This document shows, piece after piece, positions 16,557-25,262 of a stretch of DNA of 64,000 nucleotides; positions within the stretch are counted from its first letter, which is position 1, and the number at the start of each line of letters is the position of its first letter. The DNA comes from Poriferisodalis sp965262965. GTDB lineage: Bacteria > Actinomycetota > Acidimicrobiia > Acidimicrobiales > Poriferisodalaceae. Location of the stretch: assembly GCF_965262965.1 (NCBI RefSeq), contig NZ_OZ253573.1, positions 1,302,001 to 1,366,000 on the forward strand. The letters run 5' to 3'. The notes under the pieces were generated by a model, which saw nothing but the letters and a program-made list of their open reading frames with translations, was not told the origin of the DNA and did not search any database. Position numbers and translations under genes: made by a program.

Positions 16557-16931
16557 GTGTCGCAAATCCGACTAGGCGACGTCTACGACGTCGACGACGA
16601 CTTGATTCGCATGCTGCCTGAGAGCGATCGCAGCCTTCATGCATCGCGGCCCTTCGTCGTCCTCAACGACATAGGCAACGACCAGCCGAATTGGCCCGTC
16701 GTCATGGGCTGCCCGATATCCAGTTCGGCCAAGTCAACAACCGCGTTCTGTATCCAGCTACAGAGCGGCGTGGCTGGCATGCAGAAGACAAGCTGGGTTC
16801 GGACACCAGCGTTGCAACCACTGGAGAAGTCAGACCTTCTGCCATCCCGCTGGAGGGGACGGCTACCCGCTCGGCTGCTAGCCGAAGTGAGGGGAAGCAT
16901 TCTCTACTATCTGGGACTCAAGATCCCATAG
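16557..16931 (+). CDS. PemK/MazF-like toxin
   Basis: The 124-residue protein has the fold pattern of MazF/PemK endoribonucleases: an N-terminal QIRLGDVYDV strand, ASRPFVVLND with the basic residue of the active-site loop, a central WPVVMGCPISSS strand, then SWVRTPALQPLEKSDLL and a final helix ARLLAEVRGSILYYLGL. MazF-type enzymes cut mRNA. The start is GTG 16557, one base after the antitoxin stop, so the pair is coupled. Sequence identity to classic MazF appears low. RNase activity is expected from the family but not shown here. Confidence 0.75.
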   Translation: MSQIRLGDVYDVDDDLIRMLPESDRSLHASRPFVVLNDIGNDQPNWPVVMGCPISSSAKSTTAFCIQLQSGVAGMQKTSWVRTPALQPLEKSDLLPSRWRGRLPARLLAEVRGSILYYLGLKIP

Positions 16932-16957
16932 CCCGATCATCACGACGAGCTGAGTTC

Positions 16958-18211
16958 CTATGTTTCTGCGATGGCTTCGCAGAGTTGTTGCGGGGTGATG
17001 GGGGTGGTGAGGTGGCGGACGCCGGGGTGTGACACCGCATCGACAACAGCGTTGTAGACCGCGGGGATGGCGCCGATGGTGCCCGACTCCCCCACGCCTT
17101 TGGCGCCCAGCTCGTTCACCTACGTCGGCGTTTCGATGTGAACGACTTCGAACGACGGCAGCTCGGCAGCGGAGATCACCAAGTAGTCCATGAAGTTGCC
17201 GGTGAGCAGGTTGCCGCCTTCGTCGTACTGGATTCCCTCAAGCAGGGCTTGCGCAACGCCTTGAGCGATGCCGATGCCCAGTAGCGGGGTGTCGCCCCGC
17301 TCCCGGCGTTCGCACTGGGCTGCCCGCAGCTCGTCGTAGCCGACGGCATCGAGTGCACGCCGCAGGGCCTCGGGATAGTCGCCCACGTCGTAGCTCGTGC
17401 CCATCGCGGTCACGTACGGCTCGGTGAACTTTGGCACCAGGTTCCGCGAGCGCACCTCGGCGGGATCCATACCGATTTCGGCTGCGAAGCGGTCGACCAT
17501 CCGCTCGATGGCCACCGCCGCCTCGGGCCGGCCCGCACCCCGGTACGCGGTGATCGGGACGGTGTTGGTGACGACCACGTCGGCGCTGAAGCCGACGTTG
17601 CCGAACTCGTAGGTGCCAGTGATCATGCGTTGGGTCATGCCGGTACGGCCCTCGATGGGTGCGGCCGTCAACCGCTGGTTGACGATGCGCTCGGAGACGA
17701 CGACCTCGCACTCTGAGAAATCGGCCGCCGCGGGCGATTCCATGTGGCTGAGAACGTTGGTGCCGTGATCACCGAAGATCAGCACCCCGTCTTGCGCGGC
17801 GGCTTCAGGGTCGGTGACCGGCGCCAGCGGCTCGTAGTCCACGATCACGAGCTCCGTCGCGTCGACCGCCTGAGCCTGGGTCTCGGCCACCACCGCCACG
17901 ACCGGCTGACCCTGGTAGCGCACGACATCGGCAGCGACGTAGGGACGCCTCATGGCGTCGGGGAACATTGGCAGGACGTTGGGAGCGAGCCCCATCTCGG
18001 CGACATCGGCACCGGTGAACACACCGGCAACGCCAGGCGCAGCGACGGCTTCGTCAACTTCCACGCCGGTGATGCGGGCGTGGGCCTACGGCGAACGGAC
18101 GTAGGCCAAATACAGGGCGTCCGCCGGCAGCAGGTCGTCGACGTAGGTAGCCGACCCCGTCAGGAATCCGGGATCTTCTCGCCGGACGACGGCGTTGCCG
18201 AGAATGCTCAT
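16958..18211 (-). pseudogene. Decayed CO/xanthine dehydrogenase large-subunit (CoxL-type) gene
   Basis: One minus-strand frame of 418 codons runs from ATG 18211 (MSILGNAVVRREDPGFLTGS) to TAG at 16958, compared with roughly 750-800 codons for intact CoxL. Two amber codons interrupt it: codon 42 (18086-18088) within VRSP*AHARI, and 17120-17122 within HIETPT*VNELGAKG. Two large internal segments are absent although the frame is kept. One is after PIEGR, where the substrate region should be and where TQRMITGTYEF now follows. The other is after LLGIGI, which joins directly to AQGVAQALLEG. The molybdopterin cofactor sites in these segments are therefore missing. An open part (17120-18064) could yield a 314-residue product but not an enzyme. 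Confidence 0.85.
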
Positions 18212-18366
18212 GTTCAGTCCCCGTGGTGGATTGCTGCCCGCACGCTACTTATGAGCGCGCTCATTTCGCCTGAGCTACGGCCCTCGAACAACTGCACTCC
18301 CCGATTCCAGTAGGCGTAGTCTTCCGACGTCGGCTCGGTTTGCCCGCGGCCGAGGGGGGCGGGGCT

Positions 18367-19296
18367 ATGGCCGAGACACCGGGCGCGCCGAGCGACCCCT
18401 ATGGCGGCCGCGGTCTGCCGGACCCGTCCGAGCGTGCGCTGGGCGTCCCTGCGGCGGCCGTCGCGATGGTGGGCTGGGCAGCATCGGGGGTCATCGCCAA
18501 AGGGCTCTCCGAGCTGGGCCCGCTGGCCGTCGTGTTCTGGCGGATGTGGCTCTACACGGCGTTGGTTCTGCTGTTCCTGTGGGCGAACGGCACGCCGCTG
18601 AGATGGAACTCGATCAAGATCTCGGCCTGGGGCGGCGTCTCGCTGGCCTTCGACATCATGCTGTTCTTCACGGCGCTACGGCTCACCACCGTTGCCAACG
18701 CAACGGTCGTCGCGTCGCTGCAGCCGCTGTTGATGCTGTTTCTGGCGCCGAGACTGTTCGGTGAGCAGCCACAGAGGCGCCATTGGGGCATGGCGGTGAC
18801 TGCCATTGGCGGCATTGCCATCGTGGTGTTCGGATCGTCAGGGATTCCCGAGTGGAGCGCGTGGGGCGACCTGCTGGCCTTGCTGACCCTGTTCGCGTGG
18901 ACGGGCTACTTCGTCTTCTCCAAGCTGAGCACCCAGAAGATCAGCTCGGCGCAGTACACCGGCGGCAGCGCACTGGTGTGCTCGCTGGTGTGCACTCCGT
19001 TCGCGATCGGCTCGGGGCAGGCGTTCGACGTCCCGTCGCTGGGCGCATGGGTGTGGCTTGTGATCCTGGCGATCGGGCCGGGTTTCGCCTCTCACATGCT
19101 CATGAATTGGTCGCTGACGCGCATCCCGGCGTGGGTGGGCTCGACGATGACGCTGGCCATTCCGGTCACGAGCACGCTGATGGCGTGGGCCTTCCTGGGC
19201 GACGAGGTGTCGCTGTGGCAGTTCCTCGGCATGACCGTGGTGATGTTCTCCCTCGTCGTGGTGGTCCTCGACCAGTCACGCGGCGCCCGCGCGTAG
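18367..19296 (+). CDS. EamA/DMT-family transporter
   Basis: The 309-residue integral membrane protein has about ten hydrophobic segments in two EamA repeats (about 35-165 and 180-300), for example AVVFWRMWLYTALVLLFLWA and FLGMTVVMFSLVVVVLDQ. It is a drug/metabolite transporter probably exporting or importing a small metabolite; the substrate cannot be read from sequence. ATG 18367 follows a G-rich stretch that can serve as a ribosome site. It is transcribed towards the carnitine-type operon and divergently from the coxL remnant, so transport of a quaternary amine or related compound is possible but only suggested by position. Confidence 0.85.
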   Translation: MAETPGAPSDPYGGRGLPDPSERALGVPAAAVAMVGWAASGVIAKGLSELGPLAVVFWRMWLYTALVLLFLWANGTPLRWNSIKISAWGGVSLAFDIMLFFTALRLTTVANATVVASLQPLLMLFLAPRLFGEQPQRRHWGMAVTAIGGIAIVVFGSSGIPEWSAWGDLLALLTLFAWTGYFVFSKLSTQKISSAQYTGGSALVCSLVCTPFAIGSGQAFDVPSLGAWVWLVILAIGPGFASHMLMNWSLTRIPAWVGSTMTLAIPVTSTLMAWAFLGDEVSLWQFLGMTVVMFSLVVVVLDQSRGARA

Positions 19297-19352
19297 GAGT
19301 GCGCTCTGCGCTTCCGCTTGACCTCTCAGCATTGCGGAACGGGTTGCGCGGA

Positions 19353-20168
19353 CTAGCGGTTCGCCCAGCGAGGGGGCCGGCCCTCGGTGAACGCGCTGGG
19401 CCCCTCGGCGGCGTCGTCGGAGGCGAGCATGGCCTCATAGGAGGCGAGCTGGCCCGAGCGCAGCAATTCGAAGGCCCCGGGCAGCCCGAGGTGGGCAGTT
19501 CGGCGGCCGATCTCGCTGATCGCTGCCACCGACATCGGCGCTGACTGTGCGACTCGCTTTGCCAAGGCGCGGGCCTCAGCCATCAGATCGCCGCCAGCGA
19601 CCACGGCGTTGACGAGGCCCCAACGCAGCGCCTCGGCGGCATCAAGGCGGCGGCCGGCGTACAGCACCTCGTTGGCCACCACCGGCGGCAGCATTCTGGG
19701 AAGGCGCACCGAGGCCGTGTCGGCGATGATGCCCAAGCCGGCCTCGGGCAGCCAGAACCGAGCGGTCTCGGCCGCGACCACCAGATCGGCCGCCAAGACG
19801 ATCTCGAAACCGCCGCCCACCGCCATGCCGTTGACGGCGCAGATCACCGGCTTGGCCAGCCCCGGCATCTCGCCGAAACCGCCGAAACCGCCCTCGCCGT
19901 AGTCGGCTTCGAACTCCTCGCCCGCAGCGGCGGCATTCAAGTCCCAGCCCGCTGAGAAGAAGCGATCACCAGCGGCGCCCAAGATGGCGACGCGCAGCTC
20001 TGGGGTATCACGGAACTCGGCGAACACGGCACTGAGCTCGCGGCTGGTGGCAGCGTCGATGGCGTTGGCCTTCGGTCGGTCGAGGGTGATCTCGAGCACT
20101 GGCCCGTCGACGACGCTGACGACTGCTGGGCGCGCCGTCTCGGCGCCGGTCTCGGTGGAACTGGTCAT
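19353..20168 (-). CDS. Enoyl-CoA hydratase, CaiD-like (crotonobetainyl-CoA hydratase)
   Basis: The 271-residue crotonase-fold protein has the oxyanion-hole segments RFFSAGWDLNA (about 69-79) and VNGMAVGGGFEIVLAADLVV (about 113-132), and the acidic catalytic region near RFWLPEAGLGIIADTA. The motif FFSAGWDLNAAAAGE with a following Gly-rich loop (DYGEGGFGGFGE) is typical of CaiD-type carnitinyl-CoA dehydratases. Such an enzyme would hydrate crotonobetainyl-CoA to carnitinyl-CoA. ATG 20168 overlaps the acyl-CoA ligase stop by four bases, so the two are coupled. It is the last gene of the minus-strand operon. Substrate is inferred from neighbours. Confidence 0.78.
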   Translation of the reverse strand: MTSSTETGAETARPAVVSVVDGPVLEITLDRPKANAIDAATSRELSAVFAEFRDTPELRVAILGAAGDRFFSAGWDLNAAAAGEEFEADYGEGGFGGFGEMPGLAKPVICAVNGMAVGGGFEIVLAADLVVAAETARFWLPEAGLGIIADTASVRLPRMLPPVVANEVLYAGRRLDAAEALRWGLVNAVVAGGDLMAEARALAKRVAQSAPMSVAAISEIGRRTAHLGLPGAFELLRSGQLASYEAMLASDDAAEGPSAFTEGRPPRWANR

Positions 20169-22396
20169 GGTCGGTCGGGCCTCCGGTGGACAGGTTCGAT
20201 CTCGGTACCGCCGGGCTGCACGACAGTCATCAGCGCGTCGACGGCGACTGCGGACTCTCGGGTGACCAGCACTGGGTTGATCTCGACTTCGGTGATGCCG
20301 CGATCGGTGCTCACCAGCGTGGCGAGGGCCGAGACCAGCGAGATGACAGCGTCCAGTGCCGCTGGGGGCCTGCCGCGGTGGCCGGCCAGCAGCGGCCAGA
20401 TGCGCAGGCCGCGCAGAGCCGAGCGGACATCGGCCGGATCAGTGGGCAGCAACAACACGGCTGTGTCGTCGAGCATCTCGACCAGCGTGCCGCCCGCTCC
20501 CAACGTCAGCAGCATTCCCACCGGTGGCTCCGAACGGACGCTCACCAGCAGCTCGACCACAGCATCAGCGACACACTCCTCGACCGTCACGGTTCCGTCG
20601 CCGAGAGCGCCGAGGCGTACCGCCGCGGCGGCTACCTCGTCGAGGTCGCTCAAGCCGATGGCCACTGCGCCGACATCGGACTTGTGTGTCACGCCGGTGG
20701 CCTTCACCACTACGGGCAGACCGATCTCAACGGCGGCTGCGGCGGCTTCGTCCGCCGGCACCAGCAACCCGCGTGGCACCCAGATGCCCGCTGCGGCCAG
20801 CCGCTGCTTGGCCCCATGCTCCGTTAGCACCGTCTCGCTCAGCGCCGTCTCGCTCAGCACGGCCGCTTCGGGCCCCGGCGCGTCGGCGTCGCTGTCGGTC
20901 CGTTGCGATTGGGGCTTACTCGCCCGTCGGGCGCGGTGGGCTGGGGCGAGTAGTGGGGGCGGCGGCGTGCCGGCGGAGGCGGCGAGCGACTGGCCGAAGG
21001 CGGCAGCAGCCTCCAAAGCAGCGAGTGCGGTGTCGATGTCCCCGCAGGCGCACAGGCCCAGCTGTTCGGCCCGCACGCGCGCTTCGTCGGGCAGGTTCTC
21101 TGCCATCGAGGCCACGACCACGCCGGGAGTGGCGCTGGCGGCGCACGCTGCACCGAAGGCATCAAGCGTGGGCCACCATCGTGATCTGTCGAGTCCCGCA
21201 GCGGGCAGGTCCAGCATCAGCACAGCTGCATCAAAAGGCGGGTCCGCAGTCGAGCCCTGGGACGGTTCGGCGGGCGACTCGCCGGCAGAGTGCACGTCGC
21301 ACAGCACGGCGGTGAAGCAGTCGCACAGGCGGGCAGCGTCGCCCCAGATGAAGGTGTGATAGTCGAGCGGGTTGGTCACCGCCACTCGGTGGTCCAGCGC
21401 CGCGGACACTCGGTCGCGGTGCTCGGCGGAGAACGCCGGGAAAGACAGGTCGCGGATGCGGCTGCGGTCCGCAATCAGCGCCGCCTCGCCGCCGGAACAG
21501 CTCAGCGAGACCAGCCGGTTGCCCCGCAGCGGACCGGTGGCGACCAGCATCGACAACGTGTCGAGCAGTTCGGGCAACGTTTGCACCCTGCGCACGCCGA
21601 GCCGGCGAAACAGAGCGTCGTATGCGGTGTCACTGCCAACCAGCGAGGCGGTGTGGGTCACGGCGATGGCACCCGATGCCTCGGTGGCGCCCAACTTGAG
21701 GGCCACCACCGGCAGACCCCGCTGCTGCGCGACGCCGGCGGCGGCAGCGAACCGGTCGATGTCGTCCACCGCCTCCAGATAGAGGCCCACCCCGGTGACG
21801 GCCGGATCGGCCACCAACGTCTCCAACGACTCGGCCAGGCCCACATCGGCCTGGTTGCCCAGTGCCAGCACATGGGCGACCGCAAGGCCACGCCGCGCCA
21901 TGGTGAGGTTCACCGCGACGTTGCCGCTCTGGCTGATGAAGCCGACGCCGCGCTCGCAGCGGGCCAGCCCGTGCACATCGGGCCACAACGCTGCGCCGGT
22001 CACCGCCGACAGCGTGCCGTAGCAGTTGGGACCCACCAGCGGCATGCCAGCGGCGGCTTCGACCAGTTCGCGTTGTGCCGCCGCTCCGGTGTCGCCGGTT
22101 TCGGCAAAGCCTGACGCGTAGCACACGGCCGCGCCCGTCCCTGCGGCGGCCAGCTCTCGCACGACCTCTGTGGCGGTGTCGCGGGCTACGGCCACAAAGG
22201 CGGCATCGGCGACGCCGGGCAACTCGGCGACCGACGCGACTGTGGAGGCACCGCGCAGCTCGTGGCGGGGGTTGACAGCCCACATCTCGCCGGTGAAGCC
22301 GAACGAACGGCTGGCTTCGATGGCCAATTCGGCCGCGGCTCCGCCGATGAATGCCAGCGACCGCGGTCGCAGCAGCCGGTCGAGCCGTTCGCTCAC
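20165..22396 (-). CDS. ADP-forming acyl-CoA synthetase (acetate-CoA ligase family)
   Basis: The 743-residue enzyme fuses the alpha and beta parts of NDP-forming acyl-CoA ligases. A CoA-binding Rossmann domain (about 1-130, SLAFIGG), a ligase domain with the phospho-His region VTHTASLVGSDTAYDALF, and a C-terminal ATP-grasp domain (about 520-740, LPVVVKATGVTHKSDVGAVA) can be seen, joined by a low-complexity linker (about 460-515). It would activate a carboxylate to its CoA thioester with ATP. In this operon the likely substrate is gamma-butyrobetaine, carnitine or crotonobetaine, replacing the AMP-forming CaiC. The start is GTG 22396. Its stop overlaps the start of the CaiD-like gene. Confidence 0.85.
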   Translation of the reverse strand: MSERLDRLLRPRSLAFIGGAAAELAIEASRSFGFTGEMWAVNPRHELRGASTVASVAELPGVADAAFVAVARDTATEVVRELAAAGTGAAVCYASGFAETGDTGAAAQRELVEAAAGMPLVGPNCYGTLSAVTGAALWPDVHGLARCERGVGFISQSGNVAVNLTMARRGLAVAHVLALGNQADVGLAESLETLVADPAVTGVGLYLEAVDDIDRFAAAAGVAQQRGLPVVALKLGATEASGAIAVTHTASLVGSDTAYDALFRRLGVRRVQTLPELLDTLSMLVATGPLRGNRLVSLSCSGGEAALIADRSRIRDLSFPAFSAEHRDRVSAALDHRVAVTNPLDYHTFIWGDAARLCDCFTAVLCDVHSAGESPAEPSQGSTADPPFDAAVLMLDLPAAGLDRSRWWPTLDAFGAACAASATPGVVVASMAENLPDEARVRAEQLGLCACGDIDTALAALEAAAAFGQSLAASAGTPPPPLLAPAHRARRASKPQSQRTDSDADAPGPEAAVLSETALSETVLTEHGAKQRLAAAGIWVPRGLLVPADEAAAAAVEIGLPVVVKATGVTHKSDVGAVAIGLSDLDEVAAAAVRLGALGDGTVTVEECVADAVVELLVSVRSEPPVGMLLTLGAGGTLVEMLDDTAVLLLPTDPADVRSALRGLRIWPLLAGHRGRPPAALDAVISLVSALATLVSTDRGITEVEINPVLVTRESAVAVDALMTVVQPGGTEIEPVHRRPDRP

Positions 22397-22509
22397 CGCT
22401 TGCTCACTGCCCGCATTCGGTCCGCAGGCCAGGTACTCACCGCCCGTATTCTGTCCCTATTCCGCCCGCCCAGCGGACGCATTCCGCCCGCCGGCCGCGC
22501 GACCACGGT

Positions 22510-23679
22510 TCAGGCGCCCAACGGGCGCAGCATGTCGCGGGAAACGATGTGTCGCTGAATCTCACTGGTTCCGTCCCAGATCCGGTCGACGCGGGCGTCG
22601 CGCCAGATGCGCTCCAGCGGCAGCTCGTCCATCAGGCCCATGCCTCCGAGGATCTGGATCGCCTCGTCAGAGACGAACTGCAGCATCTCGGTGGCCGACA
22701 GCTTGGCCATCGCCGCGTCTGCGTCGGTCATCTCGCCTCTCGCCGACAGCCAAGCGGCCCGATAGGTCATAAGCTCGGCCTCGGCCAGGCGCAGACGCAT
22801 GTCGGCGAGCTTGAACGACACCCCCTGGAAGCGGCCGATGCGCTGCCCGAACTGCTCCCGGTTGGCGGCCCAGTCCAACGCCACCGCCAGCGCTCGGTCG
22901 GCACGCCCCAAGCAGGTGGACGCCACCTGCAAGCGGGTGCTGCCGAGCCACTCGTTGGCAACGTCGAAGCCCCGGTGCTCTACGCCCAGCAGGTTTGCCG
23001 CGGGCACTCGCGCGTCGTCGAAGTTCAAGATGAGATTGTGGTAGCCCCGGTTCGACACGCTGTTGTAGCCCGGCAACCGCTCCGCGCCGGGAGTGTCGAA
23101 GTCCACCAGAAGCGACGAGATCAGCTTGCGGGGCGGACGGCCGTCCGATCCGGCCGGCTCGACGCCGGTGGCTGCGAACAGGATCACGTAGTCGGCGAGG
23201 TCGGCGTGGCTGATGAAGTGCTTGGTGCCGTTCACCACGAAGTCGCCGCCCCGGCGCTCGGCCCGACACGTCATGCCCCGCAGGTCAGAGCCCGCGCCCG
23301 GTTCGCTCATCGCCAGACACTCCACCCGCTCGCCCCGCACGGTCGGCAGCAGGTATTCCTCCACCTGGTCACCGATGCAGGCGCGCAGGATGTTCGACGG
23401 TCGCGCCACGATGTACTGCAGCGCGTAAGCGGTCCAGCCGAAGGCCCGCTCGGCCATGGACAACGTCAGGTCGTCCAGTCCCCCGCCGCCCAGGTCTTCG
23501 GGCATGTTGGCCGCATAGATGCCAGCCGCCAGGGACCGTTCGCGAATCTGTTGCACTAACTCGGGGCGCACTTGTCCGGTGCGTTCCACCTCGTCCTCAT
23601 ACGGCGCCAGCTCGCGGTTCACGAAGGCGCGCACGGTGTCGACCACCATCTCCTGGTCATCGTCGATTGAGAAATCCAA
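22510..23679 (-). CDS. Acyl-CoA dehydrogenase, CaiA/gamma-butyrobetainyl-CoA type
   Basis: The 389-residue FAD enzyme has the N-terminal helical domain, the beta domain with CLAMSEPGAGSDLRGMTCRA, and the C-terminal helical domain with REQFGQRIGRFQGVSFKLAD and ILGGMGLMDELPLERIWRDA followed by RIWDGTSEIQRHI. The Glu of GTSEI is at a common catalytic-base position. The start is TTG 23679, chosen because AAAGGAG lies six bases upstream and MDFSIDDDQE matches family starts. It would oxidise a saturated acyl-CoA; in this context gamma-butyrobetainyl-CoA to crotonobetainyl-CoA is inferred. It lies between the carnitine dehydrogenase fusion and the ligase. Confidence 0.87.
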   Translation of the reverse strand: MDFSIDDDQEMVVDTVRAFVNRELAPYEDEVERTGQVRPELVQQIRERSLAAGIYAANMPEDLGGGGLDDLTLSMAERAFGWTAYALQYIVARPSNILRACIGDQVEEYLLPTVRGERVECLAMSEPGAGSDLRGMTCRAERRGGDFVVNGTKHFISHADLADYVILFAATGVEPAGSDGRPPRKLISSLLVDFDTPGAERLPGYNSVSNRGYHNLILNFDDARVPAANLLGVEHRGFDVANEWLGSTRLQVASTCLGRADRALAVALDWAANREQFGQRIGRFQGVSFKLADMRLRLAEAELMTYRAAWLSARGEMTDADAAMAKLSATEMLQFVSDEAIQILGGMGLMDELPLERIWRDARVDRIWDGTSEIQRHIVSRDMLRPLGA

Positions 23680-23745
23680 GGGGTGCTCCTTTAGCTTCGT
23701 CGTGCCAGCGTGGTTCGGGGTCTCGGTGACGTGCGCGTTCGGGCG

Positions 23746-25254
23746 TCAACCGGCGGGAATGGCCATGCGCCGGCCCGCCTGGGGCGGCGCGGGCAGGTGA
23801 GTGTGGGCTGCGGAGATGGCGGCAACGGCTGCGGCTGGGCCCGCCAGTGCGGGCACTGCGCGCCCGGCCTCGGTGTTGACATGCAGGAGCATCTGCTCTG
23901 TCGTGCAGAGCAGCTCGTCGCTGCGGCCTCGGTACATGGCATGGAAGATGTGCAGCCGCTTGGCGTCGTTGCCCAGCACCTGGGTGGTCACCCGCAGCGG
24001 CTCGCCCAGCGAGGCCTCGCGCAGGTAGTTGATGTGGGTTTCGGCCGTGTAGTACGAGTGGCCGGCCGCGCGGTAGTCCTCGTCGATGCCCAAGCAGCGG
24101 AACAGCATGTCCGACGCCCAGCCGAAGGCCGTGAGGAACGCTGCTTCGGTCATGTGGCCGTTGTAGTCCACCCAGTCCGGCTCGACGACAGTCGAGTACA
24201 GCTCCAGTGGGGCGGCAACGTGCGCACCCGGCGTCCACGGTTCGGCGGTGACCCCGGCTTCGAGGATGCGGGCCTCACGCTGGGCCACGAGGCGGCCGGC
24301 GCCGATGTCGCACGGGCGCAGCGCCCGCATCACCGACAGCAGGCAGTCGTCGCGCAGCTGCTCCAGCTCGGCGATCGAACGTCCGGCGGCCTGGGCCTCG
24401 CAGCCGCGCTCCATCGCCCCGACCAATTCCTCACTCAACTCGGGCGCTTCCAGATGGGTCCACGGCAGCTTCAGCGCCGGTCCGAACTGACGCAGCATGT
24501 GGCCCATGCCGCCCTCGCCGCCGGCCAGATGGAACGTCAGATTCGTGCCCATTGCGGCCCACCGCAGGCCGGGCCCGTAGATGATGGCGTCGTCGAGCTC
24601 GGCGGTGGTGGCCACACCGTCATTCACCAGGTGCAGCACTTCTCGCCACAGCGCCTCTTGCAGGCGGTCCGACAGGTAGCCCTCGATCTCGTTGCGCACC
24701 ACCAGCGGATGCATGACTAGGTCCTGGTAATGGGCGACTGCGACATCCACCACGGCGGGGCTGGTGGCGTCGCCGGGCACCACCTCCACCAACGGCAGCA
24801 GGTACACCGGGTTGAACGGGTGGCCGATGATGACGCGCTCGCTGTGTCGGCAGCCTTCGGCGAGGCGGGACGGCAGCAGCCCTGAAGAGCTGCTCGCGAT
24901 CACGGTGTCGGGAGCAGCGGCCGCGGCAAGGCGGCGAAGCAGAGGGAGCTTGACGGCCTCGTCCTCGGGGGCGCTCTCCTGCACCCAGTCGGCGGCGGCC
25001 GCCATCTCTTCAGCAGAGTCGGCCCAGCCCAGACGGCTCGGGTCGGCACCGGGGAACAGACCGAGGCGCGTCGCCGACGGCCAGGCTCGCTCCACTGCTG
25101 CGCGCAGCCGGGACTCAGCACCGGGTGCCGGATCCCAGGCGATCACGTCGTGGCCCCGGGCGAGCACGCGCACCGCCCATCCCGCGCCGATGACGCCGGT
25201 TCCTGCCAGCCCGATCGTGCGGGCCGACGTGGTGGCCACTGCGGTCATGCTCAC
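23746..25254 (-). CDS. L-carnitine dehydrogenase fused to a hotdog thioesterase
   Basis: The 502-residue two-domain enzyme has an N-terminal 3-hydroxyacyl-CoA-dehydrogenase-like part (about 12-330) with the NAD motif GLAGTGVIGAGW (15-26), the catalytic segment IIGHPFNPVYLLPLVEVV and EIEGYLSDRLQEALWREVLH. From about 353 a hotdog domain (VVEPDWVDYNGHMTEAAF, HINYLREASLGEPLRVTTQV) matches acyl-CoA thioesterases. This fusion is known for L-carnitine dehydrogenases, where the second domain hydrolyses betainyl-CoA. It is the best pathway marker in the cluster. The start is GTG 25254 or ATG 25248, only 8 bases after the amidase stop. The beta-keto cleavage enzyme that acts between the two activities is not in the window. 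Confidence 0.8.
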   Translation of the reverse strand: MSMTAVATTSARTIGLAGTGVIGAGWAVRVLARGHDVIAWDPAPGAESRLRAAVERAWPSATRLGLFPGADPSRLGWADSAEEMAAAADWVQESAPEDEAVKLPLLRRLAAAAAPDTVIASSSSGLLPSRLAEGCRHSERVIIGHPFNPVYLLPLVEVVPGDATSPAVVDVAVAHYQDLVMHPLVVRNEIEGYLSDRLQEALWREVLHLVNDGVATTAELDDAIIYGPGLRWAAMGTNLTFHLAGGEGGMGHMLRQFGPALKLPWTHLEAPELSEELVGAMERGCEAQAAGRSIAELEQLRDDCLLSVMRALRPCDIGAGRLVAQREARILEAGVTAEPWTPGAHVAAPLELYSTVVEPDWVDYNGHMTEAAFLTAFGWASDMLFRCLGIDEDYRAAGHSYYTAETHINYLREASLGEPLRVTTQVLGNDAKRLHIFHAMYRGRSDELLCTTEQMLLHVNTEAGRAVPALAGPAAAVAAISAAHTHLPAPPQAGRRMAIPAG

Positions 25255-25262
25255 GATCCCAT

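Noticed and set aside
16958..18211. Amber codons inside coxL and inside the ATPase at 52.7 kb as a sign of TAG recoding
   Set aside because: TAG is used as the normal terminator by intact genes here (for example at 2204-2206, 19294-19296 and 49358-49360), and the amber-containing genes show other damage such as deletions and truncation.
22351..23559. Plus-strand open frames opposite the acyl-CoA dehydrogenase and ligase
   Set aside because: Compositionally antisense products (His/Gln/Arg-rich); the minus strand has complete catalytic motifs.
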